Assembly (NCBI RefSeq): GCF_019977355.1
Contig: NZ_AP024655.1
Span: forward strand, 1,860,001-1,924,000
Origin: Arthrobacter sp. NicSoilB8
Lineage (GTDB): Bacteria; Actinomycetota; Actinomycetes; Actinomycetales; Micrococcaceae
Reading direction: 5' to 3'
Length of the DNA: 64,000 nucleotides
Shown here: piece by piece, positions 1 through 9,386 of the stretch
Numbering within the stretch: position 1 is the stretch's first letter
Layout of the letters: each line of letters opens with the position of its first letter
Notes under the pieces: model-generated
What the model saw: the letters and a program-made list of their open reading frames with translations, nothing else
Told to the model about the DNA's origin: nothing
Database searches by the model: none
Translations under genes and position numbers: made by a program

Positions 1-2322
1 GATGACTTCAAGGTTGTCCCCCCGGGCACCGGCATCGTGCACCAGGTCAACATCGAGTACTTGGCCCGCACGGTCATGACCCGCGAAGTTGACGGGGCGC
101 TGCGTGCGTACCCGGACACCTGCGTGGGCACCGACTCGCACACCACCATGGTCAACGGCCTGGGCGTGCTGGGCTGGGGCGTTGGCGGCATTGAGGCCGA
201 GGCTGCCATGCTCGGCCAGCCCGTCTCCATGCTCATCCCGCGCGTCGTCGGCTTCAAGCTCACCGGCTCCATCCCGGCCGGCGCCACCGCCACCGACGTC
301 GTCCTCACCATCACCGAACAGCTGCGCCAGCACGGCGTGGTCGGCAAGTTCGTGGAGTTCTACGGCGAAGGCGTCGCGGCTGTGCCGCTCGCCAACCGCG
401 CCACCATCGGCAACATGAGCCCCGAGTTCGGCTCCACCGCCGCGATGTTCCCGATCGACGACGTCACCCTCGACTACCTGCGCCTCACCGGCCGGTCCGA
501 CGAGAACGTGGCCCTCGTGGAGTCCTACGCGAAGGAACAGGGCCTCTGGCACGATCCCTCCCGCGAGATCAAGTTCTCCGAGTACCTCGAGCTGGACCTG
601 TCCACGGTTGTTCCGTCGATCTCCGGCCCGAAGCGCCCGCAGGACCGCATCATCCTCACCGAGTCCAAGGCCCAGTTCCGCGAGGACCTGCGCAACTACG
701 TGAAGGAAGACCTGGTCGGCGGCAGCGTCGACGAAGCGATCGACGAGAGCTTCCCGGCTTCGGACTCGCCGTCCTTCACGGGCTCGGCAAGCCACCTCAC
801 GGACCAGGCCCCGCACTCCCACGGCCCGAAGTCCAACGGACGCCCGTCCAACAAGGTCAGCGTCACCACCGCAGACGGCCGCGAGTTCGAACTGGACCAC
901 GGTGCAGTCTCGATCGCCTCGATCACGTCCTGCACCAACACGTCCAACCCGTCCGTGATGCTGGCCGCCGCGCTGCTGGCCCGCAACGCCGTCGATAAGG
1001 GCCTGACCTCCAAGCCGTGGGTCAAGACCTCCGTGGCTCCCGGCTCCAAGGTGGTCACCGACTACTACAACAAGTCGGGCCTGACCCCGTACCTGGAGAA
1101 GCTCGGCTTCTACATCGTGGGCTACGGCTGCGCAACCTGCATCGGCAACTCCGGTCCGCTCGACGCCGAGATCTCCGAGGCTATCCAGGCCAACGACCTC
1201 TCCGTCACCGCGGTGCTCTCCGGCAACCGTAACTTCGAAGGCCGGATCAACCCGGACGTCAAGATGAACTACCTGGCCTCCCCGCCGCTGGTCATCGCCT
1301 ACGCCCTGGCCGGTTCCATGGACTTCGACTTCGACAACGACGCCCTGGGCCAGGACGAGGCCGGCAACGACGTCTTCCTGAAGGACATCTGGCCGAACCC
1401 GGTCGAGGTCCAGCAGGTCATCGATTCCTCGATCGACAAGGAAATGTTTGCCCGCGGCTACGAGGGCGTATTCGACGGCGACGACCGCTGGAAGGCGCTC
1501 GACACCCCGGCCGGCGACACCTTCGCCTGGGATGAGAAGTCCACGTATGTCCGGAAGCCCCCGTACTTCGAGGGCATGAAGGCCACACCGGAACCGGTCC
1601 AGGACATCACCGGTGCACGCGTGCTGCTCAAGCTCGGTGACTCCGTCACCACCGACCACATCTCCCCGGCCGGTTCCTTCAAGTCGGACACCCCCGCCGG
1701 GCAGTACCTGCTGGCCAACGGTGTGGAGCGCAAGGACTTCAACTCCTACGGCTCACGCCGCGGCAACCACGAGGTCATGATCCGCGGCACGTTCGCGAAC
1801 ATCCGCATCAAGAACCAGCTCCTGGACGGCGTGGAGGGCGGCTTCACCCGCGACTTCACCCAGGCGGACGGCCCGCAGGCCTACGTCTACGACGCCGCCC
1901 AGAACTACCAGGCCGCCGGCACCCCGCTGGTTGTCCTGGCGGGCAAGGAGTACGGTTCCGGTTCGTCCCGTGACTGGGCCGCCAAGGGCACGGCGCTGCT
2001 GGGCGTCAAGGCCGTTGTCGCCGAGAGCTACGAGCGCATCCACCGCTCCAACCTGATCGGCATGGGCGTCCTGCCGCTGCAGTACCCGGCCGGCCAGAAC
2101 GCCGCCAGCCTGGGCCTGACCGGCACGGAAACGTTCGCTGTTGAGGGCGTCACCGCCCTGAACGAAGGCACCACGCCGAAGACCCTCAAGGTCACGGCCA
2201 CTGCCGAAGACGGTTCCGTCACGTCCTTCGACGCGGTCCTGCGCATCGATACCCCCGGCGAGGCGGACTACTACCGCAACGGCGGCATCCTGCAGTACGT
2301 CCTGCGTCAGATCTCCGCGTAG
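1..2322 (+). CDS. acnA: Aconitate hydratase A, 5'-truncated by window edge
   Basis: This gene encodes the C-terminal 773 residues of a monomeric aconitase (citrate to isocitrate, TCA cycle, cytoplasm). The reading frame is open from base 1, so the start lies upstream; full-length actinobacterial enzymes are about 900-940 residues, so roughly 150 are missing. The [4Fe-4S] cluster ligands are visible as the SCTNTSNPS motif near 930 and the GYGCATCIG motif near 1125-1145, which carries the other two cysteines. The swivel domain follows, with [14 protein letters not shown] near 1640 and [15 protein letters not shown] near 1950-1990. A hairpin and a strong terminator follow the stop codon. The identification is firm. 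Confidence 0.97.
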   Translation, partial: DDFKVVPPGTGIVHQVNIEYLARTVMTREVDGALRAYPDTCVGTDSHTTMVNGLGVLGWGVGGIEAEAAMLGQPVSMLIPRVVGFKLTGSIPAGATATDVVLTITEQLRQHGVVGKFVEFYGEGVAAVPLANRATIGNMSPEFGSTAAMFPIDDVTLDYLRLTGRSDENVALVESYAKEQGLWHDPSREIKFSEYLELDLSTVVPSISGPKRPQDRIILTESKAQFREDLRNYVKEDLVGGSVDEAIDESFPASDSPSFTGSASHLTDQAPHSHGPKSNGRPSNKVSVTTADGREFELDHGAVSIASITSCTNTSNPSVMLAAALLARNAVDKGLTSKPWVKTSVAPGSKVVTDYYNKSGLTPYLEKLGFYIVGYGCATCIGNSGPLDAEISEAIQANDLSVTAVLSGNRNFEGRINPDVKMNYLASPPLVIAYALAGSMDFDFDNDALGQDEAGNDVFLKDIWPNPVEVQQVIDSSIDKEMFARGYEGVFDGDDRWKALDTPAGDTFAWDEKSTYVRKPPYFEGMKATPEPVQDITGARVLLKLGDSVTTDHISPAGSFKSDTPAGQYLLANGVERKDFNSYGSRRGNHEVMIRGTFANIRIKNQLLDGVEGGFTRDFTQADGPQAYVYDAAQNYQAAGTPLVVLAGKEYGSGSSRDWAAKGTALLGVKAVVAESYERIHRSNLIGMGVLPLQYPAGQNAASLGLTGTETFAVEGVTALNEGTTPKTLKVTATAEDGSVTSFDAVLRIDTPGEADYYRNGGILQYVLRQISA

Positions 2323-2369
2323 GGACCCGAGGTGAAGCCGGCAACGCTTTATCGCCGGGTTTACCGCGG

Positions 2370-2394
2370 GTTCGCGGAGATCGTCTCCGCGAAC
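2370..2394 (+). other. Perfect 11-bp hairpin after acnA
   Basis: The arms GTTCGCGGAGA and TCTCCGCGAAC are perfectly complementary around a 3-base loop. There is no U-tract. It lies between the acnA stop and the intrinsic terminator at 2421, so it may protect the 3' end or act together with that terminator. The structure is seen directly; the role is inferred. Confidence 0.5.
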
Positions 2395-2420
2395 TAGCGG
2401 AGACTAAGCAGTCCCACGAG

Positions 2421-2455
2421 AAAGCCCCGGCCCGTCAGTGACGGACCGGGGCTTT
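2421..2455 (+). terminator. Intrinsic terminator of acnA
   Basis: The arms AAAGCCCCGG and CCGGGGCTTT flank a second complementary block (CCGTCA/TGACGG), giving a stem of about 16 bp with small mismatches. It separates acnA from dxs, which therefore probably has its own promoter in the short gap before its start. Confidence 0.8.
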
Positions 2456-2528
2456 CCCGTTCCGGCGCGGCGGCCCTGCCGGAGGCGTTAGAGTTAAAAG
2501 GCATGTCTACCACCCGAAGGAGGGGCCG

Positions 2529-4502
2529 TTGGGAATCTTGGACACCATCCGGAATCCGCAGGACCTGAGTAAGTTGTCCGAGGCGCAGCTGGATCAGCTG
2601 GCAGCCGAAGTCAGGGATTTCCTGATCGGCAACGTCTCCCAAACGGGAGGACACCTGGGCCCGAACCTCGGCGTCGTCGAGCTCACCATCGCGGTGCACC
2701 GGATCTTCGATTCCCCCCGCGACAGCATCGTCTTCGACACCGGGCACCAGTCCTACGTGCACAAGCTCCTCACCGGACGCCATGACTTCAGCACGCTCCG
2801 CCAGCAGGGCGGCCTGTCCGGCTACCCCGACCGCGGGGAATCCGAGCACGACATCGTCGAAAGCTCGCACGCGTCCTCCTCGCTGTCCTGGGCCGACGGC
2901 ATCTCCCGCGCCCGGCAGCTGACCGGCGACGGCGACCGCTTCGTCGTCGCGGTGGTCGGCGACGGCGCACTGACCGGCGGCATGGCCTGGGAGGCCATCA
3001 ACAACATCGCGGCGGACAAGAAGCGCCGCGTTGTCATTGTGGTCAACGACAACGGCCGCTCCTACGCCCCGACCGTCGGCGGCTTCGCCGACCACCTGGC
3101 GTCCCTGCGCCCCACCATCGATTCCCTGCGCGCCGCCCCCGCCTACGAAGGCATGCTCGAATGGTGGAAGCGCAAACTCCAGAACGGCGGCCCCGCGGGC
3201 CAGTTCACCTACAAGAGCCTGCACGCCATGAAGAAGGGCATCAAGGACTGGTGGGCCCCGCAAGGCATGTTCGAGGACCTCGGCATGAAGTACATCGGTC
3301 CCGTGGACGGCCACAACCTCCAGGCCATGGAAAACGCCCTCGCCACGGCCAAGAACTATGCCGGCCCCGTCATCGTTCACGCCATGACGGAAAAGGGCCA
3401 CGGCTACGCGCCCGCCCGCGCCCATGAAGCGGACCAGTTCCACGCAGTGGGAATCATCGATCCGGAGACCGGCGCACCCGCCGAGGTCGGCGGCGCCAAA
3501 TCGTGGACCGCCGTCTTCGCCGATGAAATCGCCGACATCGCCGACGAGCGCAAGGACATCGTCGGCATCACCGGGGCCATGCTGATTCCGGTGGGGCTGC
3601 ACAAGTTCGCCGCCCGGCACCCGGAGCGCGTGTTCGACGTCGGCATCGCCGAACAGCACGCCCTCACCTCGGCCGCCGGCATGGCGTTCGGCGGACTGCA
3701 CCCGGTGGTCGCGGTCTACGCGACCTTCCTGAACCGGGCCTTCGACCAGCTGCTGATGGACGTGGCCCTGCACAAGGCCGGCGTCACGATCGTCCTGGAC
3801 CGGGCCGGCGTCACCGGACCCGACGGCGCGAGCCACCACGGCATGTGGGACATGGCCATGGTCCAGATCGTCCCCGGGCTGCACCTCGCGGCACCGCGCG
3901 ACGCCACCCGGCTGCGGGAGGAACTGCGCGAGGCCGTGGCCATCGAAGACGCCCCCAGCGTGATCCGCTACTCCAAGGGCAGCGTCGGCGCCGAGGTTGA
4001 GGCGCTCGAACGCCTGAGCGACGGCGTGGACGTGCTGGCCCGCCGCCCCGCCGGCTCAAGCGAGAACGACGTCCTGATCGTGAGCGTGGGCGCCATGTCC
4101 GAACTCGCGCTGGACGTCGCCAACCGTCTCGGAGCCCAAGGCATCAGCTCCACCGTGGTCGATCCCCGCTGGCTGCTCCCGGTCCGGAAGTCCATCATCG
4201 CCCTGGCCTCCCACCACCGCCTCGTCATCTGCATCGAGGATGGCGTGCGGGCCGGCGGCGTCGGCTCCCGAATCCGCCAGGAAATGCGGGCCGCCGGGGT
4301 GGACACCGCCCTCAACGAGGTCGGCCTGCCCGTGGAGTTCCTCGACCACGGCACCCGCAGCCAGGTGCTCGAACGCGTCGGGCTGACCGCCCAGCAGATC
4401 ACGCACGACGTCGTCGCGCAGGTACTGGGCACGAAGGTGCCGTTTGCGCGGCCCCTGCCCGGCCAGGAACACCCCAGCACCGGCAGTCTGCCGCTGCTGT
4501 AG
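2529..4502 (+). CDS. dxs: 1-deoxy-D-xylulose-5-phosphate synthase
   Basis: Thiamine-diphosphate enzyme that condenses pyruvate and glyceraldehyde 3-phosphate, the first step of the MEP isoprenoid pathway (it also feeds thiamine and pyridoxal synthesis). The 657 residues are close to the family length. The N-terminal domain carries [13 protein letters not shown] and the ThDP motif [16 protein letters not shown]. The transketolase-like pyrimidine domain has [15 protein letters not shown], and a C-terminal transketolase domain follows. The start is TTG: AAGGAGGGG lies 3 bases upstream at 2517-2525, and no in-frame ATG or GTG is better placed. The identification is firm. Confidence 0.96.
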   Translation: MGILDTIRNPQDLSKLSEAQLDQLAAEVRDFLIGNVSQTGGHLGPNLGVVELTIAVHRIFDSPRDSIVFDTGHQSYVHKLLTGRHDFSTLRQQGGLSGYPDRGESEHDIVESSHASSSLSWADGISRARQLTGDGDRFVVAVVGDGALTGGMAWEAINNIAADKKRRVVIVVNDNGRSYAPTVGGFADHLASLRPTIDSLRAAPAYEGMLEWWKRKLQNGGPAGQFTYKSLHAMKKGIKDWWAPQGMFEDLGMKYIGPVDGHNLQAMENALATAKNYAGPVIVHAMTEKGHGYAPARAHEADQFHAVGIIDPETGAPAEVGGAKSWTAVFADEIADIADERKDIVGITGAMLIPVGLHKFAARHPERVFDVGIAEQHALTSAAGMAFGGLHPVVAVYATFLNRAFDQLLMDVALHKAGVTIVLDRAGVTGPDGASHHGMWDMAMVQIVPGLHLAAPRDATRLREELREAVAIEDAPSVIRYSKGSVGAEVEALERLSDGVDVLARRPAGSSENDVLIVSVGAMSELALDVANRLGAQGISSTVVDPRWLLPVRKSIIALASHHRLVICIEDGVRAGGVGSRIRQEMRAAGVDTALNEVGLPVEFLDHGTRSQVLERVGLTAQQITHDVVAQVLGTKVPFARPLPGQEHPSTGSLPLL

Positions 4503-4578
4503 CCAGCACGTCTGTTGAGCACTACCCCGTGCGGCGCCACCTAAGGAGGCGCAGTACGGCCCAGGAAGGAACTGGCAT

Positions 4579-5136
4579 ATGAGTGGAATTATCCGGGTTT
4601 ACAAGCGTGACGAAGAGGGCACCCTGGAGTTCAGGGAAGCCTGGTTTGACGAGGACTACAGCCAGTTCGTGATGAACCACGGGGTTGTCGGGCACCAGAG
4701 CAAAACGGACGAGACAGACGTCCAGGACGCCGAGGCCGCCGAGCGCCTGATGGACGCCTTCGCGGTGCAGTGTGCCGAGGACGGCTACGCCGAAATCCCC
4801 GAGGACGAGCAGTTCTGGGTGGTGGCCCAGTATGCGCTCAAGACCAAGGAGGGGACCAGCCGTGATAAGTACCTCGAGGAAAAGGCCAAAGACGCCCTGA
4901 TCAGCCATCTTGCCTGGCGGGGCCTGGGAATCGTGGACCGCAGCGAGTTTTCCGATGCCAGGCTCAATATCTTCTGCCTGACCCCGGACGTGAACAAAAC
5001 GGTCTCCGCCATCAAGGTCTGCATCCGGGGCGAGGACCTGGACTTTACCAAGCTGAGCATTGGCGCCGCGCCGTTTGGCGAGGAGACTTTTAAGCTCAAG
5101 CATTCACCGAAACCGGCCAACAGCTTCACGCTCTAG
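4579..5136 (+). CDS. Conserved hypothetical protein
   Basis: A 185-residue acidic soluble protein with no signal peptide or membrane segment. ATG follows a purine-rich AGGAAGGA site. The opening residues IIRVYKRDEEG and the later block FWVVAQYALKTKEGT look like a beta-rich globular fold. I do not recognise a characterised family. It lies 76 bases after dxs on the same strand and may be co-transcribed, but nothing in the sequence ties it to isoprenoid synthesis. Coding confidence comes from the ribosome site and the non-repetitive, typical composition. Confidence 0.75.
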   Translation: MSGIIRVYKRDEEGTLEFREAWFDEDYSQFVMNHGVVGHQSKTDETDVQDAEAAERLMDAFAVQCAEDGYAEIPEDEQFWVVAQYALKTKEGTSRDKYLEEKAKDALISHLAWRGLGIVDRSEFSDARLNIFCLTPDVNKTVSAIKVCIRGEDLDFTKLSIGAAPFGEETFKLKHSPKPANSFTL

Positions 5137-5203
5137 GCAACACCGGAAAGGAGCCGGGCACGGCTCACATCAGTTTGGGGGCATCCGACTGGAAGGCAAC
5201 GCA

Positions 5204-5422
5204 GTGACGCGAAAATCCTCTCGACCAGGCAGCACTCCGCTCCCCGCAGGACTGGCGGCGCCCGCGCGCAAGTCCCTCGCGCACGCGGGGGTGGAAACCC
5301 TCGAACACCTCGTGCAGCTTGGCCGGCGCCGGCTTGCCGGGATGCCGGGCATCTGCCCGCGCACCGTCGCCCAACTCCAGGACGCCATGGACGAGCACGG
5401 GCTCGAGCTGCCCGCAGGGTAG
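5204..5422 (+). CDS. Small helix-hairpin-helix-type protein
   Basis: A 72-residue basic protein. Its core, LPAGLAAPARKSLAHAGVE followed by LGRRRLAGMPGICPRTV, resembles the paired-helix fold of the RNA polymerase alpha C-terminal domain and related HhH proteins, which usually bind nucleic acid or protein. The frame stays open further upstream, but GTG at 5204 has GGAAGG 7 bases before it and the region before that reads as low-quality sequence. It is a neighbour of the hypothetical gene at 4579. The function is unknown; DNA binding is inferred from the fold only. Confidence 0.7.
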   Translation: MTRKSSRPGSTPLPAGLAAPARKSLAHAGVETLEHLVQLGRRRLAGMPGICPRTVAQLQDAMDEHGLELPAG

Positions 5423-5495
5423 CGGCGCCTGCCCTGGCTTGGGCCCCATGCATCCCTGGACGGGGGCACCCGCCCGCTCGATATAGGCTAAATCC

Positions 5496-6473
5496 ATGAC
5501 TGAATACCGCCGTGTGGGAAATTCCGGACTATCCGTCTCGGTCGTGGGACTGGGCTGCAACAACCTGGGCCGGTCCGGGACCGTGACCGAATCGCAGGAG
5601 GGCACCGACGCCGTCGTGCACGCGGCCCTGGATGCCGGGATTACCTTCTTTGACGTCGCCGATACCTACGGCCGGGAGCCCGGCCTGAGCGAGTCCATGC
5701 TGGGCCGGGCCCTGGGCGGCCGCCGGGACGACGCCGTGATCGGCACGAAGTTCGGCATGGACATGCGCGGCGCCAACGGCGAGGACTTCGGCGCCCGCGG
5801 ATCGCGCCGCTACATCATCAAGGCGGCCGAGGCCTCGCTGCGCCGGCTCGGCACGGACTGGATCGACCTCTACCAGTTCCACACCCCGGACCCACTCACC
5901 CCCATCGATGAGACGCTCGCGGCCCTTGAGGACCTCGTCAGCAGCGGCAAGGTCCGCTACATCGGCCATTCCAACCGGGCCGGCTGGCAGATCGCCGAGG
6001 CCGAGTTCGTGGCCCGAGCCCGCGGGGGAGCCCGGTTCATCTCCAGCCAGAACCACTACAACCTGCTGGACCGCCGCGCCGAACTCGAGGTCACCCCCGC
6101 CGCCGAGGCCTACGGCCTGGGCGTCCTGCCGTACTTCCCGCTTGCCAACGGCCTGCTCACCGGCAAATACTCCAAGGGCGCCGCCCCCGAGGGGTCCCGG
6201 CTCAGCCACACCCGCACCAACCTCGTCCACGACGCCGACCGGGAGCAGCTGGCCGCCTTCGGCGAGTTCGCCGCCGCCCGCGGCCTCAACGAGGTCCAGG
6301 TCGCGTTCTCCTGGCTGGCTGCCCAGCCGTCCATCAGCAGCGTCATCGCCGGCGCCACCACGCCGGAGCAGGTCCGCCAGAACGCGGCGGCCGTGGCCTG
6401 GAAGCCCAGCCCCGCGGACCTCGCCGAGCTCGACGAACTCTTCCCGCGCACCCCCAAGGTGGCCCTGTTCTGA
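5496..6473 (+). CDS. Aldo/keto reductase
   Basis: A 325-residue NADPH-dependent oxidoreductase of the AKR superfamily with a TIM-barrel fold. The catalytic tetrad is visible: Asp53 and Tyr58 in FFDVADTYG, Lys85 in IGTKFGM and His129 in YQFHTPD. The C-terminal cofactor region VIAGATTPEQVRQN is typical of the group that includes the potassium-channel beta subunit and YajO/Tas-like enzymes. The physiological substrate cannot be read from the sequence. Its stop lies close to the following nucleoside hydrolase, so the two may be co-transcribed. Confidence 0.92.
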   Translation: MTEYRRVGNSGLSVSVVGLGCNNLGRSGTVTESQEGTDAVVHAALDAGITFFDVADTYGREPGLSESMLGRALGGRRDDAVIGTKFGMDMRGANGEDFGARGSRRYIIKAAEASLRRLGTDWIDLYQFHTPDPLTPIDETLAALEDLVSSGKVRYIGHSNRAGWQIAEAEFVARARGGARFISSQNHYNLLDRRAELEVTPAAEAYGLGVLPYFPLANGLLTGKYSKGAAPEGSRLSHTRTNLVHDADREQLAAFGEFAAARGLNEVQVAFSWLAAQPSISSVIAGATTPEQVRQNAAAVAWKPSPADLAELDELFPRTPKVALF

Positions 6474-6514
6474 ACGATCCGGCCGCGGACAGCCCCGCGA
6501 CACACACGATTCTG

Positions 6515-7555
6515 ATGGACGTCGACACCGGGATCGACGACGCCCTGGCCCTGGTCTACCTGCTGTCCCGGCCCGAGGTCCGCATCCAGGCCATCACGTG
6601 CACCGCGGGGAACGTCGGGGCCCGGCAGGTGGCGGTGAACAACCTGGCCCTGCTGGAGCTGTGCGGCCGCGCGGGTATCGAGGTGGCCATCGGCGCCGAG
6701 GTCCCGCTGGAGATCCCGCTGGTCACCACCGAAGAGACGCACGGCCCGCAGGGGATCGGCTACGCGGAGCTGCCGGCGCCGGCGCAGCAGATCTCGGCCC
6801 GGCACGCCGTCGACGTCTGGGTGGAGGAGGTGCGGGCGCACCCGGGGGAGATCACCGGGCTGATTACGGGTCCGCTGACCAACTTTGCCCTGGCCCTGCG
6901 CCGCGAGCCGGAACTGCCGCGGCTGCTCAAGGGGCTCGTCATCATGGGTGGCAGCTTCTACTACCAGGGCAACACGACGCCCACGGCCGAATGGAACACC
7001 TCCGTGGACCCGCACGCCGCCAAGGAAGTGTTTGCCGCCTACCGCGGTCTGCCCGAGGACAAGCTGCCGATCGTCTGCGCCCTGGAGACCACCGAGCGGA
7101 TCGAGATGCGGCCGGAGCACCTGCGCCGCCTCGGCGAGGCCGCGGGCGCGCCGGAGCCGGAACTCGTCCTCCCGGAGCAGCCCGAAGGCCGGCGCAGCCG
7201 GTCCGGCAACCCCCTCATCGCCTGCCTGTCCGATGCCCTGCGCTTCTACATGGAATTCCACCGGCTCTACGACCAGGGCTTTGTGGCCCACGTGCACGAC
7301 GCCTTCGCGGCCTGTGTTGCCGCGGGGCGCACGCCGTTCGCAACGCGCACGGCCGCCGTCGACGTCGAAACGGACTCGCCGCTGCTCATCGGCACCACAG
7401 TGGCAGACTTCCGGGGACTGTGGGGACTGCCGCCGAACGCCAGGATCGTCTCCGACAACAACCCCGGGCACTGCTTCGACGAGCTGGTGTCCTCGGTCGG
7501 AGCCCTCGCCCGCGCAGTGGGGCACCGTCCCCGACCTAACGCCGGGGCGGCCTGA
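6515..7555 (+). CDS. Nucleoside hydrolase (IunH/URH family)
   Basis: Hydrolyses the N-glycosidic bond of ribonucleosides to a free base plus ribose. The calcium-binding signature DVDTGIDDALAL is at the extreme N-terminus, and the core ITGPLTNFALALR and VIMGGSFYYQGNTTPTAEWN blocks follow. The ATG at 6515 lacks a ribosome site and would trim the first beta strand. The upstream reading THTILMDVD is in frame, and the only candidate start is CTG at 6470 with AAGGTGG 7 bases before it, overlapping the end of the reductase gene. The gene sits directly before an ECF importer, suggesting that the imported compound is a nucleoside or nucleoside-like molecule. Confidence 0.88.
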   Translation: MDVDTGIDDALALVYLLSRPEVRIQAITCTAGNVGARQVAVNNLALLELCGRAGIEVAIGAEVPLEIPLVTTEETHGPQGIGYAELPAPAQQISARHAVDVWVEEVRAHPGEITGLITGPLTNFALALRREPELPRLLKGLVIMGGSFYYQGNTTPTAEWNTSVDPHAAKEVFAAYRGLPEDKLPIVCALETTERIEMRPEHLRRLGEAAGAPEPELVLPEQPEGRRSRSGNPLIACLSDALRFYMEFHRLYDQGFVAHVHDAFAACVAAGRTPFATRTAAVDVETDSPLLIGTTVADFRGLWGLPPNARIVSDNNPGHCFDELVSSVGALARAVGHRPRPNAGAA

Positions 7556-7575
7556 GGCCGAGACCGTGGCCCAGA

Positions 7576-7623
7576 CGGTGGCGGAGGCGGTGGCGGACGC
7601 GGTGGCGGAGGCGGTGGCCGTGC
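7576..7623 (+). repeat. Four tandem 12-bp units
   Basis: The unit CGGTGGCGGAGG is repeated four times, the third copy identical to the first and the others with one to a few changes. It lies just after the nucleoside hydrolase stop, in the gap before the ECF S gene. No protein-coding role is supported. Confidence 0.85.
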
Positions 7624-7746
7624 CGGCCCGGGGATATTCCCCGGGCGGGTCGGCAGATCGCCAGACGGGTAGCCGCTCGCTAGGATGGTAGCTGCGCCGA
7701 GGTGACATGAGGCGGATGTTGTCGCACCCAGCCGAAGGAACACCCC

Positions 7747-8568
7747 ATGTCACAGCCCGCCCTCACCGTCCCGGCCCCTGGACAGGCGGCCGGCCGCAGT
7801 CGCCGCCTGCTCGAAATCGCGGGCGCCGCGGCCATCGCCGCCACCTACGTCTTCCTGGTGCTCACCCAGCCCGCGGACATTGCCAACGGCCCGGCCAGCT
7901 TCTCGGCTCTCGTGGCCCTCGGCGGATTCCTGCTCGGCGCGGTCCTCCTGATTGTCGCCGTCCTGCCCGTCCTCCCCACCTCCACCCTCGTCCTCATCCC
8001 GGTGGCACTGGTCCTTAACGTGGTCCTCGGACAGCTCATGGGCAGCACCGGCCTGCCCTTCTACATCGACGCGATCGGCACCGTCCTGATCGCCGTGCTC
8101 GCCGGGCCCGCCGCCGGTGCCGCCACGGGCGCCCTGAGCAGCATCGTCTGGTCCTTCTTCAACCCCACCGTCCTGCCCTTCGCCGCCGGGGCGGCCCTCA
8201 TCGGCTTCCTCGCAGGCATGGCTGCCCGCGGCGGCCTGTTCCGCCGCTTCTACCTCGCCCCGATTGCCGGCTTCGTCACCGGCATCCTCGCCGGCGTCGT
8301 CTCCGCCCCGATCGCCGCATTCGTCTTCGGCGGCACCTCCGGCCTCGGCACCGGGGCAATCGTCAGCGCCTTCCGCGCCATGGGCGATACACTCCTCGCC
8401 GCCATCACCAAGCAGGCACTGATCTCCGACCCCATGGACAAGGCCATCGTCTTCACGATCGCGGCGCTGCTGGCCTACGCCTTGCCCCGCCGCACCACCT
8501 TCCAGTTCCCGTTCGTGCGGCGCTTCCGGGTGCTCGCCGGCAAGGCGCCGTCAGCGCCGGATGCCTGA
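7747..8568 (+). CDS. ECF transporter substrate-binding (S) component
   Basis: A 273-residue integral membrane protein with about six to seven hydrophobic helices, for example near residues 20-40, 53-80, 80-100, 105-140, 142-165, 172-205 and 235-255. The block FYIDAIGTVLIAVLAGPAAGA resembles S components of the energy-coupling-factor importers. GAAGGA stands 6 bases before the ATG. The next two genes encode the T and the ATPase parts, so this is a dedicated importer. The adjacent nucleoside hydrolase points to a nucleoside or modified-base substrate; this is inference, and a vitamin substrate is possible. Confidence 0.8.
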   Translation: MSQPALTVPAPGQAAGRSRRLLEIAGAAAIAATYVFLVLTQPADIANGPASFSALVALGGFLLGAVLLIVAVLPVLPTSTLVLIPVALVLNVVLGQLMGSTGLPFYIDAIGTVLIAVLAGPAAGAATGALSSIVWSFFNPTVLPFAAGAALIGFLAGMAARGGLFRRFYLAPIAGFVTGILAGVVSAPIAAFVFGGTSGLGTGAIVSAFRAMGDTLLAAITKQALISDPMDKAIVFTIAALLAYALPRRTTFQFPFVRRFRVLAGKAPSAPDA

Positions 8569-8586
8569 CGCCGGCGGTCGTGATGC

Positions 8587-8634
8587 TGTGACCCTGTGAC
8601 CCTGTGACCCTGTGACCCTGTGACCCTGTGACCC
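8587..8634 (+). repeat. Six perfect 8-bp repeats overlapping a start codon
   Basis: TGTGACCC is repeated six times without error. It fills the gap between the S and T genes, and the GTG start of the T gene lies inside the last copy. Each copy contains GTGA, a start and stop codon overlapping. Slippage would change the spacing upstream of the start but not the frame of the T protein. Confidence 0.95.
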
Positions 8635-9386
8635 TCCGCCTTCACCCCTTCACCGCGCTGACTGCCGCGGTTTGCACCGCCGTCGTCACGACGGCGGCGT
8701 CGAGCTGGCCGCTGTCTGTCGCCGTGGCCCTCGCCGCGGCGGCCCTTGCAGTGCGCGGCGGAGTTGCCGGCCGGGTCCTGCCCGCCGCGGCGGTGATCCT
8801 TGTTCCCCTCTGCCTTTCCCTCCTGGTGCTGCACGGTCTCTTCTTCCCCGAGGGCCATACCGTGCTGGCCCAGTGGGGGCCGGCCCGGGTCACGGCCGAG
8901 GGCCTGGGGTTCGCGCTGGAGCTCGGGACGCGGACCACCGCGTGCGTCCTGGTGTTCCTGCTCTTCTCTTTCACCGTGAGCGTTCCCGACCTCCTCTCCG
9001 CGCTCTCCGCCCGGCGGATCCCGCCGCAGTTCGGCTTCATCCTGGCCTCCACCCTCACCCTCCTGCCTGCCGTCGCCGGCAGCCTGGACCGGATCCGGCA
9101 GGCCCAGGAAACGCGCGGGATGGTGGTGCGCGGCGGCCTGCTGTCCCGCCTTGGCACCCTCCGGCTGCAGATGGTGCCCCTGGTGCTGGCCCTGATGGAC
9201 GACGCCGGCAGCCGCGCCCAGGCGCTCGACGCCCGCGGCTTCGGCAGCCCGGGTCCCCGCACCAGCTACCGCGAGGTCGCCGACCCGGCCGCCCAGCGGC
9301 GCTTCCGGGCAGCCGCGCTGGTGCTCACGGCGGCAGCCGTCGTGGCGCGGCTCGTCGTTTCCTGGCCGGCCGGAGCGGGGTCGTGA
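8628..9386 (+). CDS. ECF transporter transmembrane (T) component
   Basis: A 252-residue membrane protein, the shared coupling subunit that links the S component to the two ATPases. Several N-terminal and central helices are visible, as is the ARRIPPQFGF and ALDARGFGSPG pair near the ends of the cytoplasmic coupling helices, which matches the two short charged motifs of EcfT proteins. The start is a GTG inside the octamer repeat; an in-frame GTG 24 bases upstream runs immediately into a stop, so 8628 is the first usable one. There is no ribosome site, so translation may be coupled to the S gene. The stop overlaps the next gene by GTGA. Confidence 0.88.
   Translation: MTLRLHPFTALTAAVCTAVVTTAASSWPLSVAVALAAAALAVRGGVAGRVLPAAAVILVPLCLSLLVLHGLFFPEGHTVLAQWGPARVTAEGLGFALELGTRTTACVLVFLLFSFTVSVPDLLSALSARRIPPQFGFILASTLTLLPAVAGSLDRIRQAQETRGMVVRGGLLSRLGTLRLQMVPLVLALMDDAGSRAQALDARGFGSPGPRTSYREVADPAAQRRFRAAALVLTAAAVVARLVVSWPAGAGS

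Noticed and set aside
2394..3884. 496-codon open frame opposite dxs
   Set aside because: Shadow of dxs codon structure; no recognisable protein.
8587..8634. Repeat considered as a CRISPR or attachment site
   Set aside because: The 8-bp units are contiguous without spacers, so this is a simple tandem repeat.
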